From: a virus
IMG/VR virus record: IMGVR_UViG_3300006803_000001
Coordinates: 1 to 53,875 of that record
Strand: one strand, 5' to 3'
Length of the DNA: 53,875 bases
Both the position numbers and the translations under genes were made by a program. The notes under the pieces are model-generated. The model was not told where the DNA came from. It made no database searches and was given only the letters and a program-made list of their open reading frames with translations. Of this stretch, positions 15,323-22,983 are shown in pieces (the stretch's first letter is position 1; each line of letters opens with the position of its first letter).

Positions 15323-15730
15323 TTAAAAGTTGTAATCGTGAAATGCTTTCCATCCTTGGGCAATTTCCATGCGTCCGTCTGGGTTTGTTCTTTTGGCTGT
15401 CCAGACATAACGCCCGCGCCATTTTCTGAGCGTGTATGTTGTGACTTCGCCTTTCGGGTCTTTGCTGATCTCATACTCGAGCTCCCTTTGATTTGTGCAA
15501 TGTCCTGCAAATCCGCCTTTGATAAAGTTCGGGGTTTGCCCTTCCTTGAGGTCGAATTTGTCGTATCGGATTGTCACTTCTCTGCCGTTGCGTTTCACCT
15601 CAATGACTGTCGCGGGACTGATGTCGCTGTAAAAATTGCGGTGCACCTTGTCTCCGACTTTGAATACCCCGTAAGGGTATCGCTCATTCTGCGGCAAGTC
15701 GGCTATCGTTTCGTGTTGTTCTGTTTTCAT
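15323..15730 (-). CDS. Conserved hypothetical protein with SH3/KOW-like start
   Basis: A 135-residue protein: FKVGDKVHRNFYSDISPATV followed by alternating beta strands, a GGFAGHCTNQ motif, YTLRKWRGRYVW and a C-terminal FHDYNF. This combination matches a widespread small phage/plasmid family of unknown function that I recall with the same GGF-x2-HC-x-NQ and DYNF/DYSF ending. The repeated beta pattern suggests SH3-like barrels. Confidence 0.65.
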   Translation of the reverse strand: MKTEQHETIADLPQNERYPYGVFKVGDKVHRNFYSDISPATVIEVKRNGREVTIRYDKFDLKEGQTPNFIKGGFAGHCTNQRELEYEISKDPKGEVTTYTLRKWRGRYVWTAKRTNPDGRMEIAQGWKAFHDYNF

Positions 15731-15746
15731 GTGATCAAATGGTTTT

Positions 15747-15763
15747 GCCCCCTTGGCGGGGGC
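15747..15763. repeat. Post-stop hairpin variant
   Basis: Inverted repeat with GCCCCC and GGGGGC arms around TTGGC, 8 bp after the stop at 15772. A member of the same hairpin class. Confidence 0.6.
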
Positions 15764-15771
15764 TGTGTTGA

Positions 15772-16293
15772 TTAACCTTCGGCGAGTCTGCGGTTGCTTT
15801 CCTCTTCTGGGGTTGGTGCATAGGGGTCAAAATCGTCTTCCTGCATGGGGACGTTGAGCTCAATATGTTCGGGCTCGTAGTATGGTGATATCTCTTGAGC
15901 TTCGTATTTGAAGAAAAGCCCGTCGCGGTTGTATTGGTCATTAAATGCCTTTCTGATTACTTCGTCCTTATACCAAAAGGTATCTTTCTCGACCTCGGTG
16001 ATGAAGTCCTTGCCGCCCTTGCACTTGTAGCGCCCGTGGTTGTCGTCTCCGATGTGGTCTTCGTTTCCATACCATTCGCGTATCTGGGTGCTGATCTTGA
16101 TTTGTATCGTGCTTTTGGGTTGCTCTTTCATTTCAAGATTGGTGATGTCATAGCTTGTCCACTCTGACCAAAATTGGTCGAACGCGCTTGCAATGCCGTC
16201 GGCGATGACAGTCGCGTGTGTTTGCTCTGTCTGTCCGCGAAGGTTGAATTTGAATTGATACGAGTTGTATGTTTTGTGTTGGTTTGTATTCAT
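15772..16293 (-). CDS. Hypothetical protein behind MNTNT module (copy 4)
   Basis: A 173-residue protein, MNTNQHKTYNSYQFKFNLRG, with a beta-rich first half, and an acidic, proline-containing C-terminus. Not recognised. The start follows the same module logic as the other four genes. Confidence 0.6.
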   Translation of the reverse strand: MNTNQHKTYNSYQFKFNLRGQTEQTHATVIADGIASAFDQFWSEWTSYDITNLEMKEQPKSTIQIKISTQIREWYGNEDHIGDDNHGRYKCKGGKDFITEVEKDTFWYKDEVIRKAFNDQYNRDGLFFKYEAQEISPYYEPEHIELNVPMQEDDFDPYAPTPEEESNRRLAEG

Positions 16294-16356
16294 AACGACA
16301 TCAATATGGGACATCGGCGTTCCTTTTGCAAGATTAAATGTGAAAAACTTTGAATT
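16294..16356 (-). promoter_or_regulatory. MNTNT promoter module, copy 4
   Basis: TTGCAA (16326-16331), 17-bp spacer, CATATT (16303-16308), 9 bp to the ATG. The boxes read TTCACA (16340-16345) and TTCAAA (16350-16355), again 10 bp apart. The remaining gap to the helicase gene (16357-16472) contains only the possible frame-shifted helicase extension discussed as a finding. Confidence 0.55.
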
Positions 16357-16472
16357 GCTTTCTTTTTCAAGCTTTTCGGGTATGTTTTAGATCATAAGCG
16401 TGCCGCTTGTGTTTGATGTTTCGTGTTGGTTCTCGTCATCTAATGCAATCGGCACGTCTTTTTTTTCCCAGC

Positions 16473-18062
16473 TTATGTTTTTCTCCGACCGAATCCGCCC
16501 GTCAGATTTCTTATTTTGTCACTTGCGTCGACGAACGTCATTGCATGCGCTTCGGCGTGTCCCCGTTGCTGTAAGAATGCAACTTGCTTCGGCGTCGCTA
16601 GTTTCTTGTGCCTTCTCTCTGTAATCTGGGCAATGATTGCCGATGCCTCGCCCTTTGTTTTGACTGTGAAAGGGTTGATTCCGACTCTCTCGAGCATTTC
16701 GAGTTGTGGTGACGTTGGCGGGTCGAGCTCCCATTTGTTGGTCGGCTTGTATTCCAAGAGATCGGGCTCGTCGAGTATGCCTGCCATTTCTCGGGCGTCG
16801 TATGTCTTTGCTCCCTTTTTTGACTTCTCTTTGAATTTGTCAATGAGTGCCTGCTTGGTTGCAATTTCGCATTCACTCATGAGGTCTTGCAAATTGAGTT
16901 TGCCTTGTTTGCCTTTTCCAAAGCTGTTGATCTGCTTTTGCATTGCCGCTTCGATCTCGTCTCCTCTTGCTGCGAGCGCTGCGGGTCGTATGGCGCCCAA
17001 GTCCTCGAACTGATACAAGAAGTCCAAAAGGAGACAGTCGTCCTTGTTTGGGGCTGTGCGTGTCCCCCTGCCGACCATTTGCTGGTATGCAACGCGGCTC
17101 TTTGTCGGTCGTAAGACAATGACGCATTCAATATCTGGGCAATCATACCCCTTGGTCAGTAAAAGAGCGTTGTTGAGGATGTCGAATTTTCCCTTTTGAT
17201 AATCGAGCAATATCTCTTTTCGGTTCTTGCTCGTCCCGTCGATATGCCTGCTCTTGATCCCTCTTCGAATGAGTCGTTCGTCAAACTCTTTTGACATCCT
17301 AATGTTTGGATGAAAAACAAGGGTCTTGCGGTCGCTTGCGTGCTCTTGCCATGCGTCAATGATTGCGTCGAGGTATGGTTTCATGGCGTGGTCGACGTCT
17401 TCACTGTCGAGCTCTCCCGTGCGTTTCGATTTGATTCCCGTCGTGTCCACGTCAAGCGGGATTGATTGCACTGTGATCGGGCTCAAGTGCCCTTTTTCGA
17501 TTAGGTCGAAAAGTCTGATTTCGTAGGGAATGCAATCGTAAAACTTGAACAGGTTTTTCCCGTCCCCTCTCTCTGGGGTTGCTGTGATCCCGAGTATTTT
17601 TGCGCCTCCGTCTTTAAAGTGATTCAATACCCTTTGCCAACTCTTCGCCATGCTCAAATGAGCCTCGTCGGCGATGACCATTCCGAAGTGATCTGGATCC
17701 CACTCGTCGAGCCTGTTTTGTCGTGCCAGTGTTTGAATGCTGCCGACAACGATCTTCGCCTTTTTGCTTGCTCGAGCCTGTGCTTTTTCGATGTCTGGTT
17801 TGAGCCCCGCGGCGTCGACCATCTTGTCTCGAGCCTGCTCGACTAATTCGTCGGTGTCTGCCAGAAATAAAACTCTCTCGTTTTTGTGCCTAATTACTGT
17901 ATAAGCGAGAGCCGCTGCCATGATTGTTTTTCCTGCCCCAGTTGCGGCAACGCTCAAAGCGGTTTGCACTGGGTCGCCTCCGTCAACGCCCTTGTAAAAG
18001 GCGTCAATGCTTTTGCGACAAAAGTCTTTTTGATAGTCGCGCAATTCAAATTGAAATGCCAT
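16473..18062 (-). CDS. Superfamily 2 DEAD/DEAH-box helicase
   Basis: A 529-residue SF2 helicase. Motif I AATGAGKT (about residue 38), motif II ADEAH (about 132), motif III GITATP (about 158) and motif VI QMVGRGTR (about 353) are all present, so both RecA-like domains look intact. The C-terminal extension includes a PKQVAFLQQRG helical segment also seen in recombination helicases. It probably unwinds or remodels DNA in replication/recombination. I use the ATG at 18062, whose leader (CACCACATG) is A/C-rich. An ATG 10 codons upstream is possible. Confidence 0.9.
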   Translation of the reverse strand: MAFQFELRDYQKDFCRKSIDAFYKGVDGGDPVQTALSVAATGAGKTIMAAALAYTVIRHKNERVLFLADTDELVEQARDKMVDAAGLKPDIEKAQARASKKAKIVVGSIQTLARQNRLDEWDPDHFGMVIADEAHLSMAKSWQRVLNHFKDGGAKILGITATPERGDGKNLFKFYDCIPYEIRLFDLIEKGHLSPITVQSIPLDVDTTGIKSKRTGELDSEDVDHAMKPYLDAIIDAWQEHASDRKTLVFHPNIRMSKEFDERLIRRGIKSRHIDGTSKNRKEILLDYQKGKFDILNNALLLTKGYDCPDIECVIVLRPTKSRVAYQQMVGRGTRTAPNKDDCLLLDFLYQFEDLGAIRPAALAARGDEIEAAMQKQINSFGKGKQGKLNLQDLMSECEIATKQALIDKFKEKSKKGAKTYDAREMAGILDEPDLLEYKPTNKWELDPPTSPQLEMLERVGINPFTVKTKGEASAIIAQITERRHKKLATPKQVAFLQQRGHAEAHAMTFVDASDKIRNLTGGFGRRKT

Positions 18063-18166
18063 GTGGTGACAGGTTGCCTCGACCTCTCTCATTCAAGCTC
18101 AGTGCACCCGTGCTTGATATGAATACGTTGAAAGAGGTCGAGACGTTTCCTTGGAGGGAGTTGTCA

Positions 18167-19003
18167 TCAATCGACTTTTGTCACGCTGACTTCCCAGCCT
18201 TTGACAATTGTCGTGAAGTGATCTTTTGACGGCGTGTCGATTGCAATGTGAATCAAGTCAATGATTGTGCTGTCGGTTGTGATTTCGCTCGTCATGTATT
18301 TGAGAGCCTTGTTCACTTGCCAACCTTTCGTCACCATGTTTGCAATTTGCGTTTGTTGGGTCTTTGATAGTCCTGCGAAAACTTGCAATTCGGAGTCTTT
18401 TTTGAGGATGATTCCGTCTTTGATTGCCTCAATGAACTCGGACTCATGATTCGGACTGATTGCATTTGCAAGCAATTGACGTTGAGAGTCGTCTCTCGCT
18501 GTCTGGACTGATTGCTTTTTTGCGACTTCGTTGCTTGCTGTCTTGAGTCCGACCTTGCCTTTCTTGACCTCCTCGAATGCTTCGGGGTCTTCTTGCTTGA
18601 GTTTCTTTGCCCTCTCGACTGAGCGAATGCTTGCCCCTGTGGCGTCCGCTGCAATTTTGGCGGTCTTGCCAATCTTTGCCTTTTCTATTTTATCAAGCAA
18701 CTCGGCTCCAATTGCCGCGCGTTGTGTCGAGGTCAAGTGCCTGCGCTTGATATTTGCATCTAGGACAAAGACCTCGGGAATTGCTCCGTCTTTCTTTACG
18801 TCGTAGGCTCGATATGCAAAAGGCAATCCGAGCTCTTGGCAAGCTCTGTATCTGTGGCGTCCGTCGAGGACTTGCCCGTCGTAGACGATGCCCGCGTCGC
18901 GTTGCCCGTTTTCTTTGATTGACTGCTTGAGCTCTTCGTATTCGAGGTCGCTCATTTCTGGAAGAGCGGTTGCCAGTTCATGGCATTTCATTTTCGTTTT
19001 CAT
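18167..19003 (-). CDS. ParB-like nuclease-domain protein
   Basis: A 278-residue protein. The N-terminal ParB/sulfiredoxin domain (about residues 1-100) contains LKQSIKENGQRDAGIVYDGQ and then VLDGRHRYRACQEL, the NTP-binding core of the family. The middle has a helix-turn-helix (ADATGASIRSVERAKKL). No ParA partner gene is seen, so it is probably not a partition protein. ParB-domain phage proteins have been linked to DNA modification or nuclease roles, which remains open here. The leader holds the palindrome at 19030-19043. Confidence 0.85.
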   Translation of the reverse strand: MKTKMKCHELATALPEMSDLEYEELKQSIKENGQRDAGIVYDGQVLDGRHRYRACQELGLPFAYRAYDVKKDGAIPEVFVLDANIKRRHLTSTQRAAIGAELLDKIEKAKIGKTAKIAADATGASIRSVERAKKLKQEDPEAFEEVKKGKVGLKTASNEVAKKQSVQTARDDSQRQLLANAISPNHESEFIEAIKDGIILKKDSELQVFAGLSKTQQTQIANMVTKGWQVNKALKYMTSEITTDSTIIDLIHIAIDTPSKDHFTTIVKGWEVSVTKVD

Positions 19004-19029
19004 TGCGTTTTTTTTGGTTCTTGGTTGGA

Positions 19030-19043
19030 GCGCCCGCGGGCGC
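19030..19043. repeat. GCGCCCGCGGGCGC palindrome, intergenic copy
   Basis: A perfect palindrome (16 bp with its A/T flanks) 4 bp after the stop of the HTH gene and before the ParB leader. Confidence 0.85.
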
Positions 19044-19047
19044 TGGT

Positions 19048-19296
19048 TTACTGGTCAGACGTTTGCATTGTCTTGATTGATTCAAAGAGTGCAAGAGCGT
19101 GACCGAGTGAGGGTTGTTGAAATTTCTCAATTTTATCGCGCAACCATCTGCTCACTGTGTGACGCGCTATTCTCTCGCCGCTTGCCTCAGACATGAGAGA
19201 AGCTAGTTTTTGAACGCTTCCATGATTCGCTTTCACATACGCCCGAACGGACGCCAGTGATTCGAATGCTCTTTCTCTGCTTGATTGTTGTGCCAT
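19048..19296 (-). CDS. Small helix-turn-helix protein
   Basis: An 82-residue protein with a likely HTH: GSVQKLASLMSEASGERIAR then HTVSRWLRDK. Length and position suggest a small regulator or an accessory DNA-binding factor. The operator is not known. Paired TTCACA boxes upstream of the MNTNT promoters are possible targets, but nothing links them directly. Confidence 0.65.
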   Translation of the reverse strand: MAQQSSRERAFESLASVRAYVKANHGSVQKLASLMSEASGERIARHTVSRWLRDKIEKFQQPSLGHALALFESIKTMQTSDQ

Positions 19297-19329
19297 ATCT
19301 TTTTGTTGTAAGGGAATGTCTTTGTTCCG

Positions 19330-19851
19330 TCAAGCGCCGATCTCGTTGCTTTTGTTCGGTTGTTTGATTTTGATCAGTTGTGCAAGGTAGTCGAAGTCGT
19401 TTTCGATCTCGATTGCCGTCTCCCATGTGACGCTTTTCCTGTGATCAAGCGTAATGTCAATATCCTCGATTGTGACGAGTCGGGCGGCTTGTTTGCTTAT
19501 GCAATACCAAACGACCGCGGTCAACGCTCCTGCGGCTTGCCAGCGCTTCATTGAGGCAATCTGTTTTGCTGTGACTCCGTTCTTGCCTCCGCATGGAAGA
19601 GTTGCGTCGGATGTGCTTTTGGCTTCGATCATCAACAATTGCCCGCTTTCTCTGATTGCCCCCATGTAATCGAGAAAAGGGTTCTCTTTGAATATGACTC
19701 GGCGTTTGAATCCGCCGCCAAGGACTCGGACAGGCGGGTCAACTTTCTCGAGGTCTGCAATTCCGCGCAACCTGTAATCGGCATGAATTGCGTCGAGAAA
19801 TTTCTCGAGTTGCTTGCCTGTGTTTTTGGCATTTGTTCTTTTAGGATTCAT
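19330..19851 (-). CDS. RecU-like Holliday junction resolvase/nuclease
   Basis: A 173-residue protein. NPFLDYMGAIRESGQLLMIE followed by AKST gives the D...E-x-K of a PD-(D/E)XK nuclease, and the later KQIASMKRWQAAGALTAVVW segment matches the RecU family. RecU resolves Holliday junctions, which suits a recombination-dependent replication block. I chose MNPKRTNAKN (ATG 19851) because the longer frame overlaps the upstream gene in another frame. Confidence 0.8.
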   Translation of the reverse strand: MNPKRTNAKNTGKQLEKFLDAIHADYRLRGIADLEKVDPPVRVLGGGFKRRVIFKENPFLDYMGAIRESGQLLMIEAKSTSDATLPCGGKNGVTAKQIASMKRWQAAGALTAVVWYCISKQAARLVTIEDIDITLDHRKSVTWETAIEIENDFDYLAQLIKIKQPNKSNEIGA

Positions 19852-20152
19852 AATGGTGCGGGTTTGCCAATTTGCTGATGACGATGTCGACGAGTGCCGA
19901 CCTTGCGGCTTCGATATGTGCGCAACGTCTGAAACCTCTTTCGGTTCGCCCTTCAATTTTTGGTCTCAAGCGAAAGTCGAAATGCTCGCAAGTGCAATCT
20001 CCGTTGCCTTGGTATGCCCCGAGGTCAACAATGTGCTCGATATCCTTTCGGCTCTTACTGACGACCCTCATGCTCAAGATTGAGTCGTGCGGGTAGACTG
20101 TGAGGTTTTTCCATTGCGAGGGTTTGAATTCGTCTTTTACTCCCTTTCCCAT
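19841..20152 (-). CDS. SWIM-like zinc-binding protein
   Basis: A 103-residue protein with GDCTCEHFDFRLRP and RCAHIEAAR, giving C-x-C ... C-x-H as in SWIM-type zinc fingers of DNA-associated proteins. Similar small phage proteins sit in replication blocks. The role could be DNA or protein binding. It overlaps the resolvase start by 11 bp. Confidence 0.65.
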   Translation of the reverse strand: MGKGVKDEFKPSQWKNLTVYPHDSILSMRVVSKSRKDIEHIVDLGAYQGNGDCTCEHFDFRLRPKIEGRTERGFRRCAHIEAARSALVDIVISKLANPHHYES

Positions 20153-20460
20153 TTTTGCCCCATTGCGCTGATGGTTAAAACTAGACCGCAAACTCGAATT
20201 GCAATCAGCGCCCAAAGCCCCGCGTCTTTGAATGATGCAAGACATATCAAGATCAATACAAGCGATTCAATCCAAGGTGCTATAAAGCTGTGACGAAGGT
20301 TCGGCGGCAACCAAGTATTTGACATTGCAATCACTAGAACAAAAAACGCCCCGATGATTGCAATCCACATTGGCGCGTTGCCCTGCAATAAAAACGCCGT
20401 TGCGATTATGCCGCAAAGCTCGACGAGTAAAACGACTTCGAATTGTGTGCGGTCTCTCAT
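20137..20460 (-). CDS. Integral membrane protein (107 aa)
   Basis: Three to four hydrophobic segments: about residues 8-25, 31-45, 66-78 and 82-98, separated by short polar loops. It ends with a basic tail (QKWERE). Function unknown; it is not obviously a holin and lies inside the replication block, overlapping both neighbours. Confidence 0.65.
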   Translation of the reverse strand: MRDRTQFEVVLLVELCGIIATAFLLQGNAPMWIAIIGAFFVLVIAMSNTWLPPNLRHSFIAPWIESLVLILICLASFKDAGLWALIAIRVCGLVLTISAMGQKWERE

Positions 20461-21173
20461 TTTGTTGTGTTGAATAGCTCGTTTTCGAACAGGTCGATTC
20501 TCGTTGCGTCTTGTGCTCGGTTGCTGATTGCCATTCCGATTGACGGGTTGTGAAAGCTCTCGACGAGTTGTTTGCCGTGATACTGGGTCGTGACAATGGT
20601 TTTGATTCCTCGAGCCTTGACCCCTTCGAGTAAGCTCAAAAGGTGCTCGTCGCTCGCTGCTGTCTTCGCTGTATTGCCGAAGTCGTCGAGGATGATCAAG
20701 TCGGCATTGAGAAATTCAATCTTGAATGACTGAAATTTCTTTGTGTCTGTGCTTGAACTTGCTTGAATTGCCTTTTGCCTCAAGTCGCTTGCCTGCCAAT
20801 ATTTGACCCGCTTGCCTGCAAAGTGACATGCCCTTGCAAAGACGAATGCCGCCGATGTTTTGCCGATGCCGCTTGCCCCTTTCATGTATAGAGACTTCGG
20901 GAAATCTGCATCCCATGTCTTGTAAAGCTCTTGCAATTTCGAAGGCATTTTGTCCGCTTTCGATATCTGATATGATTTCGGACATATTGCCTCCCATCGT
21001 TTTGCAGTCTGTTGAACTTCCTTTTCCATTTTTTGGAGTTCAATCTCTCTTGTCTTGTCCTCTGCTTTCTTGTCGCATGCGTCGCACATGACCTCCTCGC
21101 CCTCTTGCAATTCTGTTTTGCACATTGCGCAAATCGTCTCGTCTTCGAATATTCCTTTGTTGTTGGTTCTCAT
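20457..21173 (-). CDS. DnaC-like helicase loader (AAA+ ATPase) with N-terminal zinc ribbon
   Basis: A 238-residue protein. An N-terminal C-x2-C ... C-x2-C (CAMCK and CDACD) could bind zinc. The AAA+ core has Walker A GASGIGKT (about residue 102) and Walker B LIILDDFG (about 156), with a late sensor region. Together with the initiator upstream it matches the lambda O/P or DnaD/DnaI arrangement: the initiator opens the origin, and the loader delivers the host helicase. No phage helicase of the DnaB type is present, so host DnaB is the likely client. Confidence 0.85.
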   Translation of the reverse strand: MRTNNKGIFEDETICAMCKTELQEGEEVMCDACDKKAEDKTREIELQKMEKEVQQTAKRWEAICPKSYQISKADKMPSKLQELYKTWDADFPKSLYMKGASGIGKTSAAFVFARACHFAGKRVKYWQASDLRQKAIQASSSTDTKKFQSFKIEFLNADLIILDDFGNTAKTAASDEHLLSLLEGVKARGIKTIVTTQYHGKQLVESFHNPSIGMAISNRAQDATRIDLFENELFNTTK

Positions 21174-21211
21174 GTTTTTTTGTTGGTTCGTTTTTATGAT
21201 ACGGACTCGGC

Positions 21212-21961
21212 TCACATAAGCGAGTCAATATTTTCGCCGTCGTTGATTTTTTTCGCTTTTGGTTTGTCAGTCTGAGGAAAGAGCCCCGTCCAATTTGATT
21301 GAATCGCGTCGTCGATTGCGTCAATGCATTGCTGGGGCGAAAACTTTTCAAGCTTCTTGATAAATCGCGAGTAAGCAATATTCGAGATCGGCTTCCGCAT
21401 GTCGGCTCTGTATGAGACCCATTGATCCCATGCCAAGCAAAACTCGAGGTTCTCTTTCAAAACTTCTGGAAACATTTCAAAAGCTGAAACCTGTTTTTTA
21501 ATTGGTTTTTTATCTGTTGTTTTTATCTGTATAGTTGATTGGACACTTTTGACCAATGCGCATTGGTCGGATTTGACCAATGGGGTTTGGTCAGATTTGA
21601 CCAATGGGGTTGTCCGTTGTTGTCCATTGTGTGCGTCTGTGTTCTCGTTGCTGCTTTTCTGTGCAATTGTATACCATTTCGTTTGATCATACCCGTCGTC
21701 GTTAAAGCATGCGCTTTCAATGGCTCCCGCCTTCTCAAGCTGGACAAGCAGTCTTGCAATTTTCCGACGAGACCAAAACGGGTAAAGATTCGTCAAGGTT
21801 CTCGCACTGTTGTATGTCCAAAACTTACCATCTTTTAAGTTTCTTTCTTTTGCCTTATTTGCAAAAACCCAAAAGCGAATATTACTCAAAAGGACTGCGG
21901 CTTCGACTCCGTATTGTGTAGCGTCGTCGACATCAAAGTTGTATGTGATTGATTTTTTCAT
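21212..21961 (-). CDS. Replication initiator (O/DnaD-like)
   Basis: A 249-residue protein. The N-terminal 100 residues look like a winged helix (LLSNIRFWVFANKAK, WSRRKIARLLVQLEKAGAI), as in phage replication initiators. A central polar stretch contains three copies of the eight-residue motif PLVKSDQ(x), produced by 24-bp DNA repeats. The C-terminus has a DnaD-like helical region (AYSRFIKKLEKFSPQQCIDA). The gene appears to carry its own origin, as lambda O does. The helicase loader follows directly. Confidence 0.8.
   Translation of the reverse strand: MKKSITYNFDVDDATQYGVEAAVLLSNIRFWVFANKAKERNLKDGKFWTYNSARTLTNLYPFWSRRKIARLLVQLEKAGAIESACFNDDGYDQTKWYTIAQKSSNENTDAHNGQQRTTPLVKSDQTPLVKSDQCALVKSVQSTIQIKTTDKKPIKKQVSAFEMFPEVLKENLEFCLAWDQWVSYRADMRKPISNIAYSRFIKKLEKFSPQQCIDAIDDAIQSNWTGLFPQTDKPKAKKINDGENIDSLM
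21480..21540. other. A/T-rich candidate unwinding region
   Basis: A 61-bp stretch dominated by A and T (runs such as TTTTTTAATTGGTTTTTTATC) directly beside the iterons at 21551-21616, on the same side relative to gene direction as the A/T-rich element of the lambda origin. Confidence 0.5.
21551..21616. repeat. Three 24-bp iterons inside the initiator gene; candidate replication origin
   Basis: Units start at 21551, 21575 and 21599, an exact 24-bp period. Unit 1 contains a perfect 18-bp palindrome, GACCAATGCGCATTGGTC; unit 2 keeps GACCAA...TTGGTC; unit 3 keeps only the GACCAA arm. The period equals eight codons, so the protein carries a matching eight-residue repeat. Confidence 0.7.
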
Positions 21962-22029
21962 TTTGTTGGTTCTCTTTTGTGCCTTAATAGCCGCGCAAGT
22001 AATGTTTCCATGTGCGTTGCATGCATAAG

Positions 22030-22068
22030 CCCCGCCCCTTGAGGTTGCGTTTTCCCTCGGGGGCGGGC
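22030..22068 (-). promoter_or_regulatory. Strong stem-loop upstream of the initiator gene
   Basis: In the 142-bp gap between the RecE-like gene and the initiator, CCCGCCCC..GAGG pairs with CCTC..GGGGCGGG around a loop of about 10 bases. There is no U-tract behind it on the minus strand, so it may be an RNA processing/attenuation structure. The rest of the gap holds a 22-codon open frame (21958-22026). Confidence 0.5.
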
Positions 22069-22103
22069 AATTTACTTGCTGCGAATCAAGACGTCGAGAA
22101 GTT

Positions 22104-22982
22104 TCAGATTTTTTCTAAACCCTCGAGCTCCTCTTCATCCGTAATCGCTGCAAACGCCGCTCGCCCGAGCATGACTGGGTCTTCGTATCTCATGGGGAAG
22201 TATGATCGGAAGCTTGCCCCAACTATGCGCCCGAGCAAATGGTCAAACATTCTGACCCCGTCCTCGAGGTCTTGTTTGGGTATTTCCGTGATTGCCACTT
22301 CGTAAGGATACGAGCTCTCTTGCCAAACAATTTGGAACCTGTGCCTTTGGTCTTCTGGGTGCAATTTATTCCACATTCTGAGGTAGTGCCCGGCCTGCGC
22401 CGCATAATTGAATCTTGCTTGCGCCTTCGCGAATCCCGCCGCTGAAAAGTCGGCGGTTGTTTTTAAGTCCGCAAGAAACGGCTCCCCTTCGGGTGCTAAG
22501 TCAACAAGACCCTTTAAATATATATACTCACAATCGTAAGCTGAATGGGTCGTCCTGTTAAGCAAGACCACTTGCTTTCGGCTTTTCTCAATCAGTGCGG
22601 CGGCTTTCTTGTGCTTTTGTGTCAGCATTTCGATCGCCTTTTGCGCTTCTGCAATTGTGCTCTCGTCGACGACTGTGACGTTGCTCTCTTGCTGTTTAGC
22701 TTTCCATTCTCGAGCCTCCTTTGTTCGAAAGTTGTCGTATGGGCTGACCACAAATTCACTTTCAAAATCTAATGGGCTCGTCAATAGACAATCGACAAGG
22801 CTTCCCCAATTCATGCTCGAGCTTGAGTATTTTCTTGGATAGTGTCTCCATCGAAAAAGCGATGATCCGTAAAGCTCGAAAATGGAGCTCTTCGAGAGCC
22901 AACTGTTTTTGTTGAAAATGTCCGCCCGATTGAGTGTCAATTTTGAGTGATATTCGCTCGGTAATACTTGGGTTGCGTTCAT
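22104..22982 (-). CDS. RecE-like PD-(D/E)XK exonuclease
   Basis: A 292-residue protein with the PDDEXK exonuclease signature: FLADLKTTADFSAAGF (D-x-K around residue 190) followed by RFNYAAQAGHYLRMW (the Y..Q motif). These proteins resect dsDNA ends to make 3' single strands for annealing. No classic RecT/Beta annealase is seen nearby. The OB-fold-like protein upstream may be the partner. The start at 22982 lies 1 bp after the upstream stop. Confidence 0.85.
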   Translation of the reverse strand: MNATQVLPSEYHSKLTLNRADIFNKNSWLSKSSIFELYGSSLFRWRHYPRKYSSSSMNWGSLVDCLLTSPLDFESEFVVSPYDNFRTKEAREWKAKQQESNVTVVDESTIAEAQKAIEMLTQKHKKAAALIEKSRKQVVLLNRTTHSAYDCEYIYLKGLVDLAPEGEPFLADLKTTADFSAAGFAKAQARFNYAAQAGHYLRMWNKLHPEDQRHRFQIVWQESSYPYEVAITEIPKQDLEDGVRMFDHLLGRIVGASFRSYFPMRYEDPVMLGRAAFAAITDEEELEGLEKI

Positions 22983-22983
22983 G

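Noticed and set aside
18099-18167. 22-codon frame overlapping the ParB-like gene stop (ATGA)
   Set aside because: The junction is suggestive, but the peptide is featureless and the region more likely forms the helicase leader.
18167-19003. ParB-like gene as part of a plasmid-type partition system
   Set aside because: No ParA ATPase gene and no centromere-like repeat cluster adjoin it.
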